This document shows, one piece after another, positions 25,607 through 33,811 of a stretch of 64,000 nucleotides of DNA (within the stretch, counting starts at the first letter, position 1; each line of letters begins with the position of its first letter). Origin of the DNA: JAICMB01 sp035295125 (GTDB lineage: Bacteria; Acidobacteriota; Terriglobia; Bryobacterales; Bryobacteraceae); assembly GCA_035295125.1 (NCBI GenBank), contig DATGJP010000067.1:62001-126000 (forward strand), written 5' to 3'. The position numbers and the translations under genes are program-made. Under the pieces are notes generated by a model that made no database searches, was not told the DNA's origin, and was given only the letters and a program-made list of their open reading frames with translations.

Positions 25607-25627
25607 TCTGTACAATGAGAGTACAGA
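25607..25627. promoter_or_regulatory. perfect inverted repeat touching a start codon
   Basis: TCTGTAC (25607-25613) and GTACAGA (25621-25627) are exact 7-base inverted repeats with a 7-base centre, and the ATG of the three-repeat protein follows directly at 25628. TACAAT inside it (25611-25616) could be a -10 box, which would make the palindrome an operator over the promoter. As RNA it would be a hairpin touching the start codon. Confidence 0.45.
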
Positions 25628-26632
25628 ATGTTGCTTCGATTTGCCGTAGGCGCGCTGGTGCTCCTGTCCGGCGCCGCCGCGCAGGACAAGCCGCAACTCG
25701 TCTGGGAAGGCGATGTCACCGGGCCGGCGGTCCTTTATGTCCACGGCAAACGGCTCACGGTCGAGAGACAGGACAACGCCCTGATTGAGAAGCAGCGCTA
25801 TCACGTCTATGACAAACTTCCTGACGTCCGCCAGGACGTTAAACTACAGGTGACCCGGGGACGCGGCGACGTGAAAATCGTTGACCAGCCCCGCGCGGAC
25901 AACGATTACACACTGGCGGTGGCGCTTGGCGGCGCGCAGGCTGGTGCTGCATCTTACTCGTTAGCGCTTTTTTGGGACACTGGCGGAGACGCCTTAGATC
26001 GTGCGTTCGACCGCATGGATTCGTTGAAATGGTCCGGACGCGTCGACGGTGAGATCGTCGTGGCCTGCCATCGCAACGAGTGCCGCTCGCAAACAGTCGA
26101 AGGAGGGCCGGTATTGCACGAGAAGTACAAATTCTCGCGGCCGCTACCTGACCGGGAGGTCTCGCTTCGGCTGGAGGTTACTGATGGGCGTGGGCAAGTA
26201 AAGATCACCGAACAACCGAACGAGAGAAACGGGTATGTCACGCGCATCGTAGTGCGGGACCGGCAAGGGGGCTACGGCGATTACGGATTTGTGCTGGCCT
26301 GGGATCGATCGGCGCGCAGGGAGCCGCCATTGGCGCAAGTTCGGCTGGGAATGGTCTGGTCGGGGATTGTGACCGACACTGTGCGTGTCACGGTTCAAGA
26401 CGGCTCTGCGTTTTCGCAGGTGGTGAAGGGGCCGGCTGTCGGAGGCGAGCACGCGGTATTCGAACGGACCCTACCCGGCACGACGTTCACTCCGGAACTA
26501 AAGAAGCGGCAGGGGCGAGGCGAGGTGGCTTTGATCGAATCGCCTTCGAGCGGGAATGGATACAGGCTGGTGTTCGAGATCCGCAATGCAGGCGACGGCG
26601 CCGATCATTACGAAGTTGAGGTGGACTGGTAA
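25628..26632 (+). CDS. exported protein with three tandem beta-rich repeats
   Basis: A 334-residue exported protein. A signal peptide (residues 1-18, ending in AAA) is followed by three copies of a domain of about 95-100 residues, at about 22-118, 130-226 and 236-334. Each copy begins with a (V/L)xWxGxV(T/D) strand, passes a K-(R/K)-x-x-GRG-x-V segment (VTRGRGDV, VTDGRGQV, KRQGRGEV), continues with I-x-x-(Q/S)P, a GY or DY strand, and ends in a Y-x-(V/L)-x-x-x-W strand. The repeats differ widely, so the duplication is old. The pattern suggests three similar beta sandwiches. I know of no function. The small membrane protein gene follows with no gap. Confidence 0.75.
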   Translation: MLLRFAVGALVLLSGAAAQDKPQLVWEGDVTGPAVLYVHGKRLTVERQDNALIEKQRYHVYDKLPDVRQDVKLQVTRGRGDVKIVDQPRADNDYTLAVALGGAQAGAASYSLALFWDTGGDALDRAFDRMDSLKWSGRVDGEIVVACHRNECRSQTVEGGPVLHEKYKFSRPLPDREVSLRLEVTDGRGQVKITEQPNERNGYVTRIVVRDRQGGYGDYGFVLAWDRSARREPPLAQVRLGMVWSGIVTDTVRVTVQDGSAFSQVVKGPAVGGEHAVFERTLPGTTFTPELKKRQGRGEVALIESPSSGNGYRLVFEIRNAGDGADHYEVEVDW

Positions 26633-27007
26633 TTGGACCGCCACATTCGGGCGGTAGCCGTATTGAACATCGTTGTCGGCGCACTGAGCGGGGTTGGGGC
26701 TCTCTTCATCTTCTGGTTCGGTTGGATCGACTATCTGGCGTTCAACCTCTCGATGAACCTGCTGGTGCTGCGCGTTCTGTTGTACGCGGTTATCTTCCTG
26801 ATGATTCCCTGCGTGGTGACTGGCTTCGGACTGCTTCGTTTCAGCCGCTGGGCCCGCGCGGTGGGTACGGTGCTCTCCGTGTTACAGCTTCTCAATATTC
26901 CCGTGGGGACCGTGATTGGTTTATATGGGTTATGGGTGCTGCTTTCGACCGAGACCGATATGTTTTTTGAGCCGCGGTTCGGGGAGTACGTTGGCCCGAA
27001 GCGGTAG
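26633..27007 (+). CDS. small four-helix membrane protein
   Basis: A 124-residue membrane protein with three or four hydrophobic helices (about 7-28, 38-64, 78-97 and 95-108). A short acidic C-terminal tail includes EPRFGEYVG. The TTG start at 26633 comes directly after the TAA of the three-repeat protein gene, so the two are co-translated. It resembles generic small acidobacterial membrane proteins of unknown role. Confidence 0.7.
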   Translation: MDRHIRAVAVLNIVVGALSGVGALFIFWFGWIDYLAFNLSMNLLVLRVLLYAVIFLMIPCVVTGFGLLRFSRWARAVGTVLSVLQLLNIPVGTVIGLYGLWVLLSTETDMFFEPRFGEYVGPKR

Positions 27008-27040
27008 CTTTATTCACCCTTCCACAGCGTTCCGCACCCG

Positions 27041-29593
27041 CTACTTCACGCCCTCCACCAGAAATAAGTCGCTCAGTTCGTTCAAGGACGTGTACACGTA
27101 ACAGGAGCCGTCTCCGGAGAGCGCGATACCGTTGCCGGGGACCAGTTGCAAGCCGGCGGGTTCAGGTGGCATCAATGTTTTCCAAGGCTCTTCATGGCCG
27201 GTGTCCATGTTCACACGATGAACCTCGGCGGGGATTTGGCCACGCCAGACGAACAGGAAGTGGCCGTCCGCGCTGAAACGAAGGGGTAAGCCGGCCGATT
27301 CGAGTCCGGGTTTCTCGAGGGGCTGTCCACCTGCCACCGGAAAGAGCTTTCGCTTCCGATCGGCGGGATCGACCGCTAAAACATATTTGCCATCGGGTGT
27401 CAGTAGCCAACCCGGCGCTGCTTCGGGCGTGATCGGGCGTGGTTTGCTCCCGTCGAGGCCGACGATCCAGCTTCTGAAGCGATGGCCTGGCTCCCGCGCG
27501 GATATAGCAATGTGGCGGCTATCGGGGAACCAGGAGCCAACCTCGCGGAATTCCAGGGTCTCAGTCGAAAAGTGCTGGAGTTCTCCCGGGCCGGTCGGTT
27601 CGGCAACCAGAACGCGTGGGTTCGTGTGGCGATAGGTGGCGAGCACCCACTGCTGATCCGGCGAGATTGCGATCGCGAAACCGTCGCCCAAGCGGACGGG
27701 AGTCTGGCCGGGCCGCCTTACGTAGACTGCGGCCGTTCTTTGGCCCGCAATGCCCTCCTCGTCGAATGCCAGCATCCCGGCGTCGCTGCTCATGTCGCGC
27801 CCATAGGACTGATCGAACCAGGAAAGATCATGCTCCGTGGTTTCTCCGCGTAAGATGCCGCGCATGACTCCTTGCAGGCGTTCCTGCCCTATCAAAGCGC
27901 GGCCTCCTGGGGCGACATCGTACAGAACCAGGCGGGTCGAGGAAGTCAGGAGCTGACGCCGCGCGCCTGACGGGCGAATGGCGAGCAGCATGTATTCGAA
28001 ATCGGCGGTGGCGACACTGGCCCACAACTCCCCTCCGGCGGCGGGCCAGGCAAGACCGGACAAGTCGAGGTAGCGATCGGTGAGTTGCCTCTTCTTTCCC
28101 GCCGTGTCGACGATGGCTACCGACCCTTGTGTGTCGCCGAGATTGGCATTGTGATCGAGAAAGGCGACAGCATCGCCGCGTGGCGAGATTCTGGGATGGC
28201 TGATCCAGGTGTTCGGCGGGGCCTTGTAGAGCACGGTTCCGATGGGATACTCGAGCTGCCATCCGTCGGCGGCGCGGACCACGGCGAGCTGAGAGCCGTC
28301 GCGGGACCAGTCTGCATCCGTGACGTGCTCGAGGAGTTCGCGCGGGGCGCCCCCGGCGAGCGGAGCCCGGGCCAGGGTGCCCTCGTAGGGGATCCTGAAA
28401 TGAGCGTCAACAGCCAGCGCCATTTCGCTGCCAGGGGAGATTCCCAGGATGACGGAGCCGGGCATCCCAAGCGAGCGCGATTCGGGGCTTCCGGGGAGGG
28501 CGGAGAACAGTTCCACGGGCTTCCCATCCCACGCGGCGCTATACACGACGGTACGGCCGTCGGGCGCGAAGCGGGCGGTCGGAATGAAGCCGCGGCGGAA
28601 AGTGAGGCGGCGGTAGACGGGAAGGTGTTTGGCCGTCAGACGTCCGGCTGTGAACCAGGCAGCGGCCGTGGCGACGAGGAGCGCCGCCGCCACCCAAAGC
28701 AGCCACAGCGGACGCGTGGATCGGGGCTGTTTCTCTGCGGCCTGCACCGTGGTGTCAGTGAGCGTGCCAAGAGCAAAAGCCAGGTCTCGCGCGGATTCGA
28801 ATCGGTCGTCCGCCTTCTTCTCGAGACAATGGCGCACGATTTCCGTTAACGGCGGCGGCAGCTTCGGATCGGTCTGCAGCAGGTCGCGAGGCTCCTGAAG
28901 TAGAGTTGCGCCGACCACTTCGGCGCGCGTGCTTCCTGAGAACGCGCGGTTGCCGGAAAGCATCTCGTATAGCACGGCCCCGAACGCGAACAGGTCGCTC
29001 CTCTGGTCCACTTCTTCGCCTCGAAGCTGCTCCGGCGACATATAGCCGACTGTTCCCAGGACTATGCCGGGCGTGCTGAGCGTCACCGTGGCATTCCCTG
29101 ACGCTGCGGGCTCGGTTAACTTGGCGAGACCAAAATCAAGAATTTTGAGCGGCCCGGAGCTGGTGATGAAGATATTTTCGGGCTTGAGGTCACGGTGAAC
29201 GATGCCCTTATGGTGCGCTGCTGACAGCCCGCTCGCGATCTGGCGGCCGAATTCGACCGCCTTACGCCAGGGCAAGGCGCCTTGTGCGAGCCGCTGACGC
29301 AAAGTTTCGCCCTCGAGCAACTCCGAGACAACGTACAGGATGCCTTCTTTGACGCCAATGTCGTGGACGCCCAGAATGTGGGGATGGTTCAGAACACCGG
29401 CCGCGCGCGCCTCCCGCTCGAAGCGGCGCATGCGGTCATCGTCGCGCGCAAAATCCGGGTGTAGGACCTTGATGGCGACATCGCGTCCCAGACGGTCGTC
29501 CCTCGCGCGGTACACCTGTCCCATGCCGCCTTCGCCGACGAGCCCAATAATCTGGAACCGGCCCAGCATCGTACCGGGCGGCAAGGTGGACAT
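27041..29593 (-). CDS. Ser/Thr kinase with membrane helix and TolB/PD40-like propeller
   Basis: An 850-residue receptor-like kinase. The N-terminal kinase domain (about 12-275) has the loop GEGGMG at 20-25, Lys42 in AIKVL, HRDLKPEN, DFG (ILDFGLAK) and a SPEQ segment. A membrane helix lies at about 298-320. The extracytoplasmic part (about 330-850) is made of repeated PD40/WD40-like strands of the type DGR-x-(V/L)-x-(Y/F) and GDGSCYVYTS, probably a six- or seven-bladed propeller. This is a very common sensor architecture in Acidobacteriota, and the ligand is unknown. It has no close partner gene on its strand; the lipoprotein of the next operon lies 74 bases upstream. Confidence 0.92.
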   Translation of the reverse strand: MSTLPPGTMLGRFQIIGLVGEGGMGQVYRARDDRLGRDVAIKVLHPDFARDDDRMRRFEREARAAGVLNHPHILGVHDIGVKEGILYVVSELLEGETLRQRLAQGALPWRKAVEFGRQIASGLSAAHHKGIVHRDLKPENIFITSSGPLKILDFGLAKLTEPAASGNATVTLSTPGIVLGTVGYMSPEQLRGEEVDQRSDLFAFGAVLYEMLSGNRAFSGSTRAEVVGATLLQEPRDLLQTDPKLPPPLTEIVRHCLEKKADDRFESARDLAFALGTLTDTTVQAAEKQPRSTRPLWLLWVAAALLVATAAAWFTAGRLTAKHLPVYRRLTFRRGFIPTARFAPDGRTVVYSAAWDGKPVELFSALPGSPESRSLGMPGSVILGISPGSEMALAVDAHFRIPYEGTLARAPLAGGAPRELLEHVTDADWSRDGSQLAVVRAADGWQLEYPIGTVLYKAPPNTWISHPRISPRGDAVAFLDHNANLGDTQGSVAIVDTAGKKRQLTDRYLDLSGLAWPAAGGELWASVATADFEYMLLAIRPSGARRQLLTSSTRLVLYDVAPGGRALIGQERLQGVMRGILRGETTEHDLSWFDQSYGRDMSSDAGMLAFDEEGIAGQRTAAVYVRRPGQTPVRLGDGFAIAISPDQQWVLATYRHTNPRVLVAEPTGPGELQHFSTETLEFREVGSWFPDSRHIAISAREPGHRFRSWIVGLDGSKPRPITPEAAPGWLLTPDGKYVLAVDPADRKRKLFPVAGGQPLEKPGLESAGLPLRFSADGHFLFVWRGQIPAEVHRVNMDTGHEEPWKTLMPPEPAGLQLVPGNGIALSGDGSCYVYTSLNELSDLFLVEGVK

Positions 29594-29667
29594 CTATTTC
29601 CTCGCCTCCAACATGACGGCATGGCGCATGAGATGGTGTCATTCTACAAAGAATTGCGGAACGCTTG

Positions 29668-30195
29668 TTACTGCTGTTTTTGCAGGGTCGCGATCTCCCC
29701 GTACGCCCGCGTGTCCGCTCCGTGCTTCGCGAGGAAAGCGCGCGCCGATACGTTGGGAGCAGTCAAAACGACACGGCCGTCTATCGTTTGCGCTGTGAGT
29801 TCCTGCGCCACCTGCTGTCTGAGCCAGTCGGAATCGAGGAAGGCAAACTTGAGCGTGGCTCCGTCGATCCAGACCCGCAACGGCGTGTGCGCGGGCACGT
29901 GGAATGGTGCGTCCTTCTTTGAGACGAGGTCGAGCAGTGTCGCGTCGCCCGTTTCGAAAAGCCACGCTTCGAATTTCATCACGTCTTCGGACTTGTCGAT
30001 ATACGTGATGCCGTAATGGTCGCCGGAACGCTTGACGATGTAGGTGTCATCGTCGCTGTCGTGCCAGACTCCGGTTAATGCCGGGTCGAACGTGGAGTCC
30101 TTGTCGGTCGCAAACGGATTGAGGGAGACCAGGTTGGAACAGCCGGTCAGGAACATGGCGCCTGTCAATGCCAAAATCAGAGCGGGAAAACGCAT
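29668..30195 (-). CDS. small exported lipoprotein
   Basis: A 175-residue lipoprotein. The signal peptide ends in the lipobox LTGC, with the lipid-bearing Cys at residue 18. A globular domain follows, with a GVWHDSDDDTYIV start typical of lipocalin-like small folds, and ends in KQQ. The start at 30195 is preferred over a longer frame because GGAGG lies 7 bases before it and the signal peptide begins there. It is the last gene of the ECF sigma factor, membrane kinase, lipoprotein series, 48 bases after the kinase stop. The lipoprotein may be a target or an accessory sensor of that kinase; this is inference. Confidence 0.8.
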   Translation of the reverse strand: MRFPALILALTGAMFLTGCSNLVSLNPFATDKDSTFDPALTGVWHDSDDDTYIVKRSGDHYGITYIDKSEDVMKFEAWLFETGDATLLDLVSKKDAPFHVPAHTPLRVWIDGATLKFAFLDSDWLRQQVAQELTAQTIDGRVVLTAPNVSARAFLAKHGADTRAYGEIATLQKQQ

Positions 30196-30243
30196 TTTGT
30201 TGCCTCCACAAAGGTGAGCGACACGGAGGGGCCCGGATTGCAC

Positions 30244-32538
30244 TTAGCGGCGAAGAAATTTCACGAATCCTGCCAGGCGCACCCTGAGTGGCGCGTAATT
30301 GGCGGCGGCGACCATCAGGCCTAGACCGGTCGCAAGCAGGAGAATCGGCCAAAGAGCCTGGTTTTGAAAGACTTTCTCCTGCAGGCGATAGACTCCGACG
30401 GCGAAAAAGAGAAGTCCGGTTGCCAGGAAGTTCTTCATCTGGCGGGGGATGCTGCCAAATACAAAAACGCAGGCAACCGCGGGCAAGATCCACTCCAGGA
30501 CGCGTGCCTCGGTGTCACTTTTCGCAACCAGTCCCAGGATGAACAGCGATGTCATGACGTGGCCCGGGATAACGAAACGGAACGACTTGCCTACGGTGCG
30601 CACCTGGGGCGAGGGAGTCCACTCGCACATGCGGTCGAGCAGGAAGTAGATGCCGGCATTGATGATGAACAGATACTCCACCTGCCCGCGGGTCCAGGGC
30701 GCGACCGTTTCGAGCCAGTGCGCGTAGGGTTGGTGGAAGGCGGCAACTCCACTAAGCGCGGCCCATGTAAAGGCCACGGCAAACGGATAAAAATAGCGGG
30801 AGTCGGTTGGCAGGCGGTGCCGCTCCAACAGGAAGCCCGCGGTCATGAAGAGGAGCGCGCAAGGGATGAGGTAAAAGTAAAAGCGGCCCGGATCGTTGTC
30901 GAGCCAGTCGATCATGCCCATGCGTAGGAGCGTGGCGAGCGCAAAGAGCGCGGCCAGTGACGCGAACAGGAGTGAGAAGACCGGCGCTCGTGTGAAGCGG
31001 CGCATCCACCAGCAGACGGGAAGGCCGGCCAGGATCGACCACCAGAGTTGGGCGTTGGTCGCTTCTTTGGCAAACTCCAGCCGATGAGAAAGCTCGAGGC
31101 GTGCTTGCCCCATGGTGAGTCCAGTGAACAGGCGCACCTCTTCCAGGGTCACTAACACCGAGATTACGGCGACCACGCAAAACGCCAGGAGGTAAGCGAC
31201 GGCAATCCGGAAATGCTCGCGTTTCCAGGAACGGATACCGACCCAGCCGAGCGGTATCGTGGCGGCCCAGGCAGTAAAAACGGCAGGCGCTCCACTGAGA
31301 GCGCGATATCGGAAGCACGTGAGGAACGCGGCGCCGACGGCCAGGATCCAGGCGCCGAGGTAGAGCGTGACCTGAGACAAGGTCAGGCGCCGGGCGGCCA
31401 TGATCCAGGCATCCTCACGGTCGAGCAACTGTTCGTAGCGTTTGCGGATGCCATCGTACTCGCCGTCGGAAATGATCTGATCGTGACGCCAGCTTTCGAG
31501 ATCGCGGAGGTGCTGGGCCACTTTGCCGGTGATCATGCGCGCATAAGCAGCGGGCTCCGCGAGCACGGCTTCATCCGCGAGGAAGCGGCGCAGATCGTCG
31601 GCCATTTCGGCGGCCGAAGCATATCGCTGTGCAGGATCCTTTTCGAGAGCTTTCAGACAAATACTCTGCAGGTCGCGGGGGATTGCAGGCACGCGCCGGC
31701 GGGGCAGGACGGGGTCTTCTTCGCGAATGCGGCGTAGCAGATCGGACATCGTGGCGGCGCCGAAGGGCGGCTCGCCCGTCAACATTTCATACAGGACCGA
31801 TCCGAGCGAGAAGACGTCGCTGCGGGCGTCCAGGTGTTGCGCGCCGGAGGCCTGTTCGGGCGACAGGTACTCCGGCGTCCCTGCGATTTCGCCGAGCACG
31901 GAGAGGCGCTCGTGTTCGCCGAGGTCGAGCGCGAGACCGAAATCCAGCAGCTTGGGTTCGAGATCCCGGCCGACGAGAATGTTCGCGGGTTTCAGATCGC
32001 GGTGGATGATGCCCTGAGTGTGCAGGAACTGGGCGGCAATAGCGACTTTGAGGAGCAGTTCGGCTTTCTGAGGGAACGTCAGGGAGCCGGATGCCTTGGT
32101 GAGCGGCACGCCTTCGACATACTCCATTACAAAGTGCGGCGGTTCCTCGGGGGAGCCGAGGCTGTAGATACGCGCGACGTTGGGGTGATTCAGCCGGGCC
32201 ATGGAACGGGCTTCCGACATGAAGCGGGTGCGGAGCAGGGGCTCATCAGCATAGCGCGGCGCCAGGGTCTTAATCGCTACCTTGCGGCCCAGCGCTTCGT
32301 CGAGGGCCAGAAGCACGCGGCCCATGCCGCCGGAGCCGATCTCTTCGATGATCTTGTGTCCAGAGAGGCGATTGGGAAGCGGGGGCGGGGGATCGAGGGC
32401 GCGATCGATCTCGGCAAGCGCCGACAATTCGGGCGTGAGTTCGGGGAAGAGCTCGGTCGTCTTGCCCGGCGTTACGCGGATATCGATCACATCCGCCAGG
32501 GCCTCTGCCAGGCGCTTCTCGCGTTCTTCGTCGGTCAC
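30244..32538 (-). CDS. Ser/Thr kinase with a multi-pass membrane domain
   Basis: A 764-residue kinase. An N-terminal segment of 60 residues precedes the kinase domain (about 61-320) with the loop GSGGMG, Lys90 in AIKTL, HRDLKPAN and DFG (LLDFGLAL). A linker with a helical region (about 330-380) follows, then roughly ten to twelve hydrophobic helices from about 390 to the end, so the sensor is inside the membrane. Its start overlaps the stop of the ECF sigma factor gene as ATGA. Pairs of ECF sigma factors with Ser/Thr kinases are known in Planctomycetes and related groups, where the kinase may control the sigma factor by phosphorylation. Confidence 0.9.
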   Translation of the reverse strand: MTDEEREKRLAEALADVIDIRVTPGKTTELFPELTPELSALAEIDRALDPPPPLPNRLSGHKIIEEIGSGGMGRVLLALDEALGRKVAIKTLAPRYADEPLLRTRFMSEARSMARLNHPNVARIYSLGSPEEPPHFVMEYVEGVPLTKASGSLTFPQKAELLLKVAIAAQFLHTQGIIHRDLKPANILVGRDLEPKLLDFGLALDLGEHERLSVLGEIAGTPEYLSPEQASGAQHLDARSDVFSLGSVLYEMLTGEPPFGAATMSDLLRRIREEDPVLPRRRVPAIPRDLQSICLKALEKDPAQRYASAAEMADDLRRFLADEAVLAEPAAYARMITGKVAQHLRDLESWRHDQIISDGEYDGIRKRYEQLLDREDAWIMAARRLTLSQVTLYLGAWILAVGAAFLTCFRYRALSGAPAVFTAWAATIPLGWVGIRSWKREHFRIAVAYLLAFCVVAVISVLVTLEEVRLFTGLTMGQARLELSHRLEFAKEATNAQLWWSILAGLPVCWWMRRFTRAPVFSLLFASLAALFALATLLRMGMIDWLDNDPGRFYFYLIPCALLFMTAGFLLERHRLPTDSRYFYPFAVAFTWAALSGVAAFHQPYAHWLETVAPWTRGQVEYLFIINAGIYFLLDRMCEWTPSPQVRTVGKSFRFVIPGHVMTSLFILGLVAKSDTEARVLEWILPAVACVFVFGSIPRQMKNFLATGLLFFAVGVYRLQEKVFQNQALWPILLLATGLGLMVAAANYAPLRVRLAGFVKFLRR

Positions 32539-33128
32539 GGCGCCGCTGGCAGGGAGAGGGTTCGGAAGCGCTTCACGGCGCGATAGACCAGTAATGCAAC
32601 AGCATCTCGCGTTTTGCCCAAGCGTTCCGCCATTTCGGCAGTAGAAAGGCCCTCAATCTTCGCCATAACGATCGCCTGGCGGTAATCTTCGGGAAGACCG
32701 TTCAATCGCGCGAGCAGGTTTTCCATTGCTTCCTGTTGTGCCAGGAGGCGGCTCGGAGTTTTGGTGTCGGCCGGTTCGGGACCGTGCGGGTTGCTGGGAG
32801 AGCGGAAACGCACCTCTGAGCCGGCACGACGTTCGCGGTCGTGGTAGCGGACCTGGTCGATAATGACATGGTCGGCGATGGAGGACAGCCACCGCAGGAG
32901 GCTGCCGGGGGATTGATAGGAGAAACGACCGATGCTTTTAAACGCTCGAAGCAGGGTTTCCTGGACCAGATCGTCGACTTCGGCGAGTTGCCGGGCTCGG
33001 GGACCGAGTTTGAAATAGATTAATACGGCCAGGCGGCGACGGCAGCGTTCAAAGGCCAGCGACAGGGCCTGGTCGTCACCGGCTTTTACTTTTTCGATCA
33101 GCGCAAATGTCGATGTGGGGGACTCCAT
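32535..33128 (-). CDS. ECF-type RNA polymerase sigma factor
   Basis: A 197-residue extracytoplasmic-function sigma factor. Region 2 (about 15-85) has the DDLVQETLLRAFKS core and the WL segment for -10 recognition. Region 4 (about 130-185) has LPEDYRQAIVMAKIEGLSTAEMAERLG followed by a helix for -35 contact (sequence given in parts here only to show the HTH). The ATG at 33128 is the first start that fits region 2. A longer frame upstream would translate a dispersed repeat (33200-33258) and is rejected. No anti-sigma factor is adjacent; the coupled membrane kinase probably takes that control role. The promoter it recognises is not identified. Confidence 0.88.
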   Translation of the reverse strand: MESPTSTFALIEKVKAGDDQALSLAFERCRRRLAVLIYFKLGPRARQLAEVDDLVQETLLRAFKSIGRFSYQSPGSLLRWLSSIADHVIIDQVRYHDRERRAGSEVRFRSPSNPHGPEPADTKTPSRLLAQQEAMENLLARLNGLPEDYRQAIVMAKIEGLSTAEMAERLGKTRDAVALLVYRAVKRFRTLSLPAAP

Positions 33129-33199
33129 CGCCCGGCCTGAATCAATGATATATGTAATTCTTCGGCCGGTCGGCGCCTGCCGCCGGTTGGCAACCGCCG

Positions 33200-33258
33200 C
33201 ACGGGCGAAAACTCTACGTCCAGCAGACTGTGAAAGGGTGAAGCAGGCGGTTCCGCCT
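33200..33258 (+). repeat. dispersed repeat, copy A
   Basis: This 59-base segment (CACGGGCGAAAACTC ... GCAGGCGGTTCCGCCT) matches copy B at 55727-55784 at about 52 of 59 positions, including one gap. It ends in a GCAGGC...GCCT hairpin. A 15-base piece of it, CTGTGGAAGGGTGAA, also occurs at 27013-27027 on the minus strand. It lies in the gap upstream of the ECF sigma factor gene and may affect that promoter. Confidence 0.7.
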
Positions 33259-33265
33259 TCCAAGC

Positions 33266-33805
33266 TCAGCGGCTGGCAGGCGGGACGATGCCGTTCATTC
33301 GCAGATACTCCACTAACTGCCCGTAATGATCGTAGGCATGTTCGATTCCGAAAACCGCGCTCCGCAAACGGAGCGCTTTACTTTGGGGGCCGGGCTGCAG
33401 CAGATTTTCCAGGGTGAGGGATGCTGCCGCCCGGTGACCAAGCGCGAAGGAATCCTTGAGGAACTTGAGGATCTCGGCTTTGGTTTTAATCGAGTCGGGA
33501 CCATTGCCTCCTCGAAAATCATCCGGGATCGTCTCTGTGGTCAGGCCGACCCAGATCGCATAGTTAGAAGCCGCGACGTGTTTGACCTCCATGGCGAAGG
33601 TCCGCACTCCCTTGTAGTCGGCGGCCGGAATCGCCAGCTTCTCCGGTGAAAAGTTGAACTTCTCCTCCGGCATGGCTTGGGCGGCGTCGGTGATCATCTT
33701 CTCGACGTCGGTGATCTCGCGGTCGATTGCGGAAGCCACCGTCGGCGGATTCGCGGCTACGGTAACGATCGACGTAGCCAACAGGAGAAAAAACAGTTTC
33801 GACAT
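33266..33805 (-). CDS. exported DinB-like protein
   Basis: A 179-residue protein with a clear signal peptide (residues 1-18, ending in VAANP) and a DinB-like four-helix bundle. His ligands are expected at AMEVKHVA, GHRAA and the HAYDHYGQLV segment near the C-terminus; the last matches the DinB HxxxH-like pattern. DinB proteins include thiol-dependent metalloenzymes, usually in the cytoplasm. Exported versions are frequent in Acidobacteriota and have no assigned function. The gene lies six bases after the ADOP permease stop on the same strand, so the two may be co-transcribed. Confidence 0.8.
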   Translation of the reverse strand: MSKLFFLLLATSIVTVAANPPTVASAIDREITDVEKMITDAAQAMPEEKFNFSPEKLAIPAADYKGVRTFAMEVKHVAASNYAIWVGLTTETIPDDFRGGNGPDSIKTKAEILKFLKDSFALGHRAAASLTLENLLQPGPQSKALRLRSAVFGIEHAYDHYGQLVEYLRMNGIVPPASR

Positions 33806-33811
33806 GGTGAA

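Noticed and set aside
33129..33263. N-terminal extension of the ECF sigma factor up to 33263
   Set aside because: The extra 45 codons cross the dispersed repeat and do not resemble sigma region 2; the ATG at 33128 fits the family.
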